From an uncultured Oscillospiraceae bacterium (GTDB lineage Bacteria > Bacillota > Clostridia > Oscillospirales > Acutalibacteraceae), in contig UQQZ01000052.1 in NCBI GenBank assembly GCA_900543305.1, positions 1-16,742 on the forward strand: DNA of 16,742 bases, given 5' to 3'. The stretch's first letter is position 1. Every line of letters begins with the position of its first letter. Under the pieces are notes generated by a model. The model was not told the DNA's origin. It did no database searches and worked only from the letters and a program-made list of their open reading frames with translations. Shown one piece after another: positions 14,086 to 16,742 of this stretch. Position numbers and translations under genes: made by a program.

Positions 14086-14106
14086 CTTTCTATAGGTACC
14101 ATTTTA
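14070..14106 (-). repeat. Right terminal inverted repeat of the IS3-like element
   Basis: Partner of the left repeat at 9962-9998 (26 of 37 positions). The CA at 14100-14101 is the probable outer end. The similarity continues four bases outward (TAAA), so the exact boundary is uncertain. Confidence 0.75.
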
Positions 14107-14174
14107 GCTTCTCTTCTGTCTTAAATAATTCTTAGAGTGGGGCCTTCTGGTTGGTTCACAATGACCCCACCCTC

Positions 14175-14224
14175 GGTCCACCGCCAAGGCAAACCATACC
14201 CCTGGCGGTGGGCCTTTTTGTTTT
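14175..14224 (+). terminator. Terminator, plus-strand orientation
   Basis: GGTCCACCGCCA (14175-14186) pairs with TGGCGGTGGGCC (14203-14214) at 11 of 12 positions, followed by T5GT4 on the plus strand. The minus strand has no T-run. It lies just after the end of the leftward conjugation operon, but faces the other way. Confidence 0.65.
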
Positions 14225-14228
14225 GTAC

Positions 14229-14483
14229 TTACACCAGCCGATATAGGTTGGAGGTGAGACTTCCATTTTCCCGCCAGCGCGGCTCCCTTGTGACCAGTCC
14301 CGCACGATACAGGTCCTCCAGCGCCCGCTTGACCGTGGAACGGGAGAGACCAAGCTCGGCGGAGATGGTCCGGATCCCCGGCCAGCATCGGCCCTCACTA
14401 TCGGCATGGTCCTTGAGATACATATAGACCGATTTGGCCCTGTGGCTCAGGGCGGAGCGGTAGATATTCTGAAAATAGGCCAT
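14229..14483 (-). CDS. Helix-turn-helix protein downstream of the coupling protein
   Basis: An 84-aa protein that is nearly all one winged-helix DNA-binding domain: SHRAKSVYMYLKDHADSEGR, then CWPGIRTISAELGLSRSTVKRALEDL (the HTH) and AGLVTREPRWRENGSLTSNL (wing). This matches the replication-initiator/RepA-N-like and GntR-like HTH_36 type common in Firmicute mobile elements. The ATG at 14483 is chosen: GAGGAT lies 8 bases upstream and contains the stop of the coupling-protein gene, so the two are coupled. The longer frame to 14612 overlaps that gene and has no support. It probably regulates element genes. Confidence 0.85.
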   Translation of the reverse strand: MAYFQNIYRSALSHRAKSVYMYLKDHADSEGRCWPGIRTISAELGLSRSTVKRALEDLYRAGLVTREPRWRENGSLTSNLYRLV

Positions 14484-14493
14484 TGCAATATCC

Positions 14494-16488
14494 TCATGGA
14501 CGCAGGCTGCTCTGACCATCTGGCGGCGCCTGGTCAGGAGGGGCCTCTGGGCGTGTGTCTTGTTTCCCTTTCCTGGCAGCCGCCTTGTTAGATGCCGGGG
14601 GTGCGTTCCCAACTATTCTCTGTGTGTGGTGGCGGCGCAGGATCTCCAATTCCAGCTCCTGCTTGTTGGCGTAGGCAACGGGCCGGGCCGCTTTCTCCGG
14701 AATAGCATACGGTTCTCCGAACGTGATCCCCCATTCCAGAAACAGACGCAGGCGGGTCTGCATGGGGTGAGTACCGGTCTTCATGACAATGAAGTGTCCC
14801 TTTGGGATGGACTTCAGCTCATCCGGGGTCATGAGGGGCCGCTCCATCATCTGAAGGCTCTGGCTGGGATCGTTCTTTCCCCTGCTGATGGAGCCGCTCA
14901 TGACGGGGCGGCTGCCCAGCGCCTTAGACAGCACTTCGGCGGTCTGGGAGTTGGGTGCGAAGCCGCCGAAGATCGTGTCCTGCACGTTGTCCTGAATGAT
15001 CTCAGCGCCCTCCTTGCCATAGTTCTTCTCCAGTTGGGCAAGGGACTGGATGATGGGGACCAGGGTCAGCTTTCGGGAACGTCCAGCGGAGAACAGGGGC
15101 AGGATGTCAAAGGCCGGCATAGTCCCCAACTCATCGCAGAACAACACCACCCGGTTCTTCAGCTTCCCGCCATTCTCATCGGCCACAGCGAAGAGCTCAC
15201 GGGAGAGCGTCTGGATCATGAGGCCGGCCATGAAATTCTTGCTGGGGTCTTCTTCCGGGAGGATGAGGAAGATGGCGGACTTCTTTGAAGCAAAATCCTC
15301 AGCATTGATGGCGCTGTCAAAGCAGAGGACTTGCTCCAGCTCCGAATCCAGAAAGGCATTGAGGCGGGAGAGGACGGTAGACATGACGGAGTTCATGGAC
15401 TGTTCCGCCGTGTTCAGTGCCGCTCCGGCAAACCATCGGGCCTTGTGAGTGTCCGGCAGTTTCTCCATCAGGATATGAAAGCTCGTTTTTCCCTTGGTCT
15501 TGCTGGGCGCCAGCAGATCCTGTACCAGCTTGAACACGCTGACGATGTGCCGCCGTTCCCGCGGGTCCTTTTCTGTTGGCGGCAGATATTCCGCAAGCAG
15601 AAGAACGACGGCGGTGAGCAGACCTTCCGCCGCGTCATAAAAAAAGGCATTCTGACCGTAGGCAGAGGCATCCCCCTCCGGGTTCACAATAGTCTTGGCG
15701 AGGATCTTGGCGTACTTCTCCGCTTTGGCACGGGCGGCCAGATTCTTCTTGTCCTTCTGGCAGATGTCCATATAGTGGTTGATCAGGGTCAGCAGGTTGT
15801 AGCCGTCTGAGCGCGTGGGATTTCGCAGGTCGATGACTGCCACCTGATAGCCGTAGCACTGGGAGGCGATGGTCCCGTAATTGCGGGCAAGATCGCCCTT
15901 GGTGTCCAGGGCCAGAAAGCTCATGCCGCTGGCACAGGCGTATTCGAGATTGGGGTACAGGAAGAACGCGGTCTTGCCCACACCGCTGGCGCCGATCATG
16001 AGGCAGTGGATATCGTCGGTATCCACGATGGCCTGAATGGAATTACGCTCCTTTTTAGGCTTTGGTTTACGTTGAGGCGTCTTCTTTTTCTTGGCGTTCG
16101 GTTCTTTCTGTACAGGTTCTTTGGAGGAGGGCACTTTCTTCTGTGCAGCCGCCTTTTTCGTCCTGCTGTTCAGGAGGGGGCACAGCTTTTCCTTCAGTTT
16201 ACCGGAGTGTTTCAGCTTCCCGCCTCCCACACATCCCAGCACCAGCCCCTGGTCTTCGGGCAGTTCCTTGCCCTGCCGCCATAGCGCGGGACGGAATGGA
16301 ACGTGCCGAAACGTCTGCCGAATCTCCTGCTTTGTGGCCCACCGTGCGGTGCCATGCTGGCCGTCGCCCACAGTCTTGGACTTGATGTTGTTCAGGGAAC
16401 CCATCCCTGTGAAGTGTACCGCCGCGCCGATGAGCAGGAACGCTCCGCCGCCCAGCAGGATCAGCGGGATCAGTTGTGTTGTTGTCAT
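14494..16488 (-). CDS. VirD4/TraG-type type IV coupling protein
   Basis: A 664-aa ATPase that links the relaxase-DNA complex to the conjugative secretion channel at the membrane. One membrane segment is seen at the N-terminus (LIPLILLGGGAFLLIGAAVH, about 6-28). Walker A is GASGVGKT (about 166-173) and Walker B VVLFCDE (about 447-453); the TraG/VirD4 motif FLALDTKGDLARNYG lies between. A Lys/Pro-rich insert of about 40 residues precedes Walker A. The tail is Pro/Ala/Lys-rich. The start is the ATG at 16488, just after the stop of the upstream gene with GGGGTGA before it; the in-frame ATG at 16554 would overlap that gene by 62 bases. The frame is intact, so conjugal transfer may still work. Confidence 0.93.
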   Translation of the reverse strand: MTTTQLIPLILLGGGAFLLIGAAVHFTGMGSLNNIKSKTVGDGQHGTARWATKQEIRQTFRHVPFRPALWRQGKELPEDQGLVLGCVGGGKLKHSGKLKEKLCPLLNSRTKKAAAQKKVPSSKEPVQKEPNAKKKKTPQRKPKPKKERNSIQAIVDTDDIHCLMIGASGVGKTAFFLYPNLEYACASGMSFLALDTKGDLARNYGTIASQCYGYQVAVIDLRNPTRSDGYNLLTLINHYMDICQKDKKNLAARAKAEKYAKILAKTIVNPEGDASAYGQNAFFYDAAEGLLTAVVLLLAEYLPPTEKDPRERRHIVSVFKLVQDLLAPSKTKGKTSFHILMEKLPDTHKARWFAGAALNTAEQSMNSVMSTVLSRLNAFLDSELEQVLCFDSAINAEDFASKKSAIFLILPEEDPSKNFMAGLMIQTLSRELFAVADENGGKLKNRVVLFCDELGTMPAFDILPLFSAGRSRKLTLVPIIQSLAQLEKNYGKEGAEIIQDNVQDTIFGGFAPNSQTAEVLSKALGSRPVMSGSISRGKNDPSQSLQMMERPLMTPDELKSIPKGHFIVMKTGTHPMQTRLRLFLEWGITFGEPYAIPEKAARPVAYANKQELELEILRRHHTQRIVGNAPPASNKAAARKGKQDTRPEAPPDQAPPDGQSSLRP

Positions 16489-16492
16489 ACGG

Positions 16493-16742
16493 TCACCCCA
16501 GTTCCATGCCCAGCCTTGGCTGTGCTTCCTGCTGCTTCGTTTGCGTCGCCTCATATTGAATGGGGACTCCCGCGAAGGAGGCGGCCAGGTCCAGCCATCT
16601 GTCCGCTATAATAGTTTTCTTCTCCTCCTGAGAGCGAAGCCCCACAGCATCTTCCAGCGCGAGAACACTCTGGAACTGCGGAGCAAGCTCTCTGTAGCGG
16701 TTTTTCAGGCTTCCCCGGTTCCGGTGGGGGTGGATTCGTTCG
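16493..16742 (-). CDS. C-terminal end of an upstream element gene (partial)
   Basis: The frame enters from the right edge and stops with TGA at 16493-16495, four bases before the coupling-protein start. The 82 visible residues (from ERIHPHRNRGSLKNRYRELA to QPRLGMELG) are charged and helical, with no membrane segment. In conjugative elements of Clostridia the gene before the coupling protein is usually a mobilisation or PcfB-like protein, but these residues did not let me assign one. The tight spacing shows the genes share an operon. Confidence 0.75.
   Translation of the reverse strand, partial: ERIHPHRNRGSLKNRYRELAPQFQSVLALEDAVGLRSQEEKKTIIADRWLDLAASFAGVPIQYEATQTKQQEAQPRLGMELG

Larger units (their letters stand above)
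9967..14101 (-). mobile_element. IS3-like element with two transposase systems
   Basis: About 4.1 kb bounded by imperfect terminal inverted repeats that begin TGGT and end ACCA. It carries three minus-strand genes: a fused 643-aa transposase, an OrfA-like 148-aa protein and an OrfB-like 436-aa transposase. A terminator lies at the left end and a promoter at the right end. Ordinary IS3 elements are 1.2-1.6 kb with one OrfA/OrfB pair, so this is a much enlarged relative. No direct target repeat is visible next to the ends, which suggests rearranged flanks or misjudged boundaries. Confidence 0.8.

Noticed and set aside
14560..15288. Plus-strand frame of 242 codons
   Set aside because: Antisense shadow of the intact coupling-protein gene.

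Overview
The window looks like accessory DNA from a gut-type Firmicute of class Clostridia, most likely part of an integrative and conjugative element (ICE). The reasons are a VirD4/TraG-type coupling protein of the kind seen in Clostridia, a TndX/TnpX-like large serine recombinase with satellite genes, a short sigma-70 region-4 protein, strong AGGAGG ribosome binding sites and good sigma-A promoters. Almost all genes read leftward (minus strand). Genus cannot be fixed from the sequence.

Layout, left to right. (1) 1-3482 is a recombinase operon read leftward from a TTGACA-N17-TACTTT promoter. In transcription order it has a 58-aa basic protein, a resolvase-like protein that lacks the catalytic serine, a terminator hairpin, a 48-aa SHOCT-like protein, an intact large serine recombinase, and a free recombinase domain without a catalytic domain that runs off the left edge. 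(2) 3483-4518 holds no convincing gene but several strong hairpins and broken reading frames. (3) 4519-5236 is a small sigma-factor-like gene whose upstream region carries a palindrome next to the RBS and a long inverted repeat. (4) 5237-9502 is an AT-richer cargo block: five intact or broken copies of one secreted-protein family on both strands, around a dead exonuclease III gene. The one full-length member has a signal peptide, a shared N-terminal domain and a papain-like Cys/His domain. (5) 9571-9960 is an orphan gene end. (6) 9967-14101 is a 4.1-kb IS3-like element with two transposase systems: one fused, with three N-terminal HTH-like repeats, and one split, joined by a canonical A8 -1 frameshift site. 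(7) 14102-16742 is GC-richer conjugation DNA: a HTH protein, the coupling protein and the end of an upstream gene, in a tight operon.

Working together: regions 1 and 7 look like the excision/integration and transfer ends of one ICE, with the sigma-like gene as a possible regulator. Regions 4 and 6 look like later acquisitions. The most unusual parts are the two-transposase IS3-like element and the secreted paralog cluster. No rRNA, tRNA or CRISPR array was seen.
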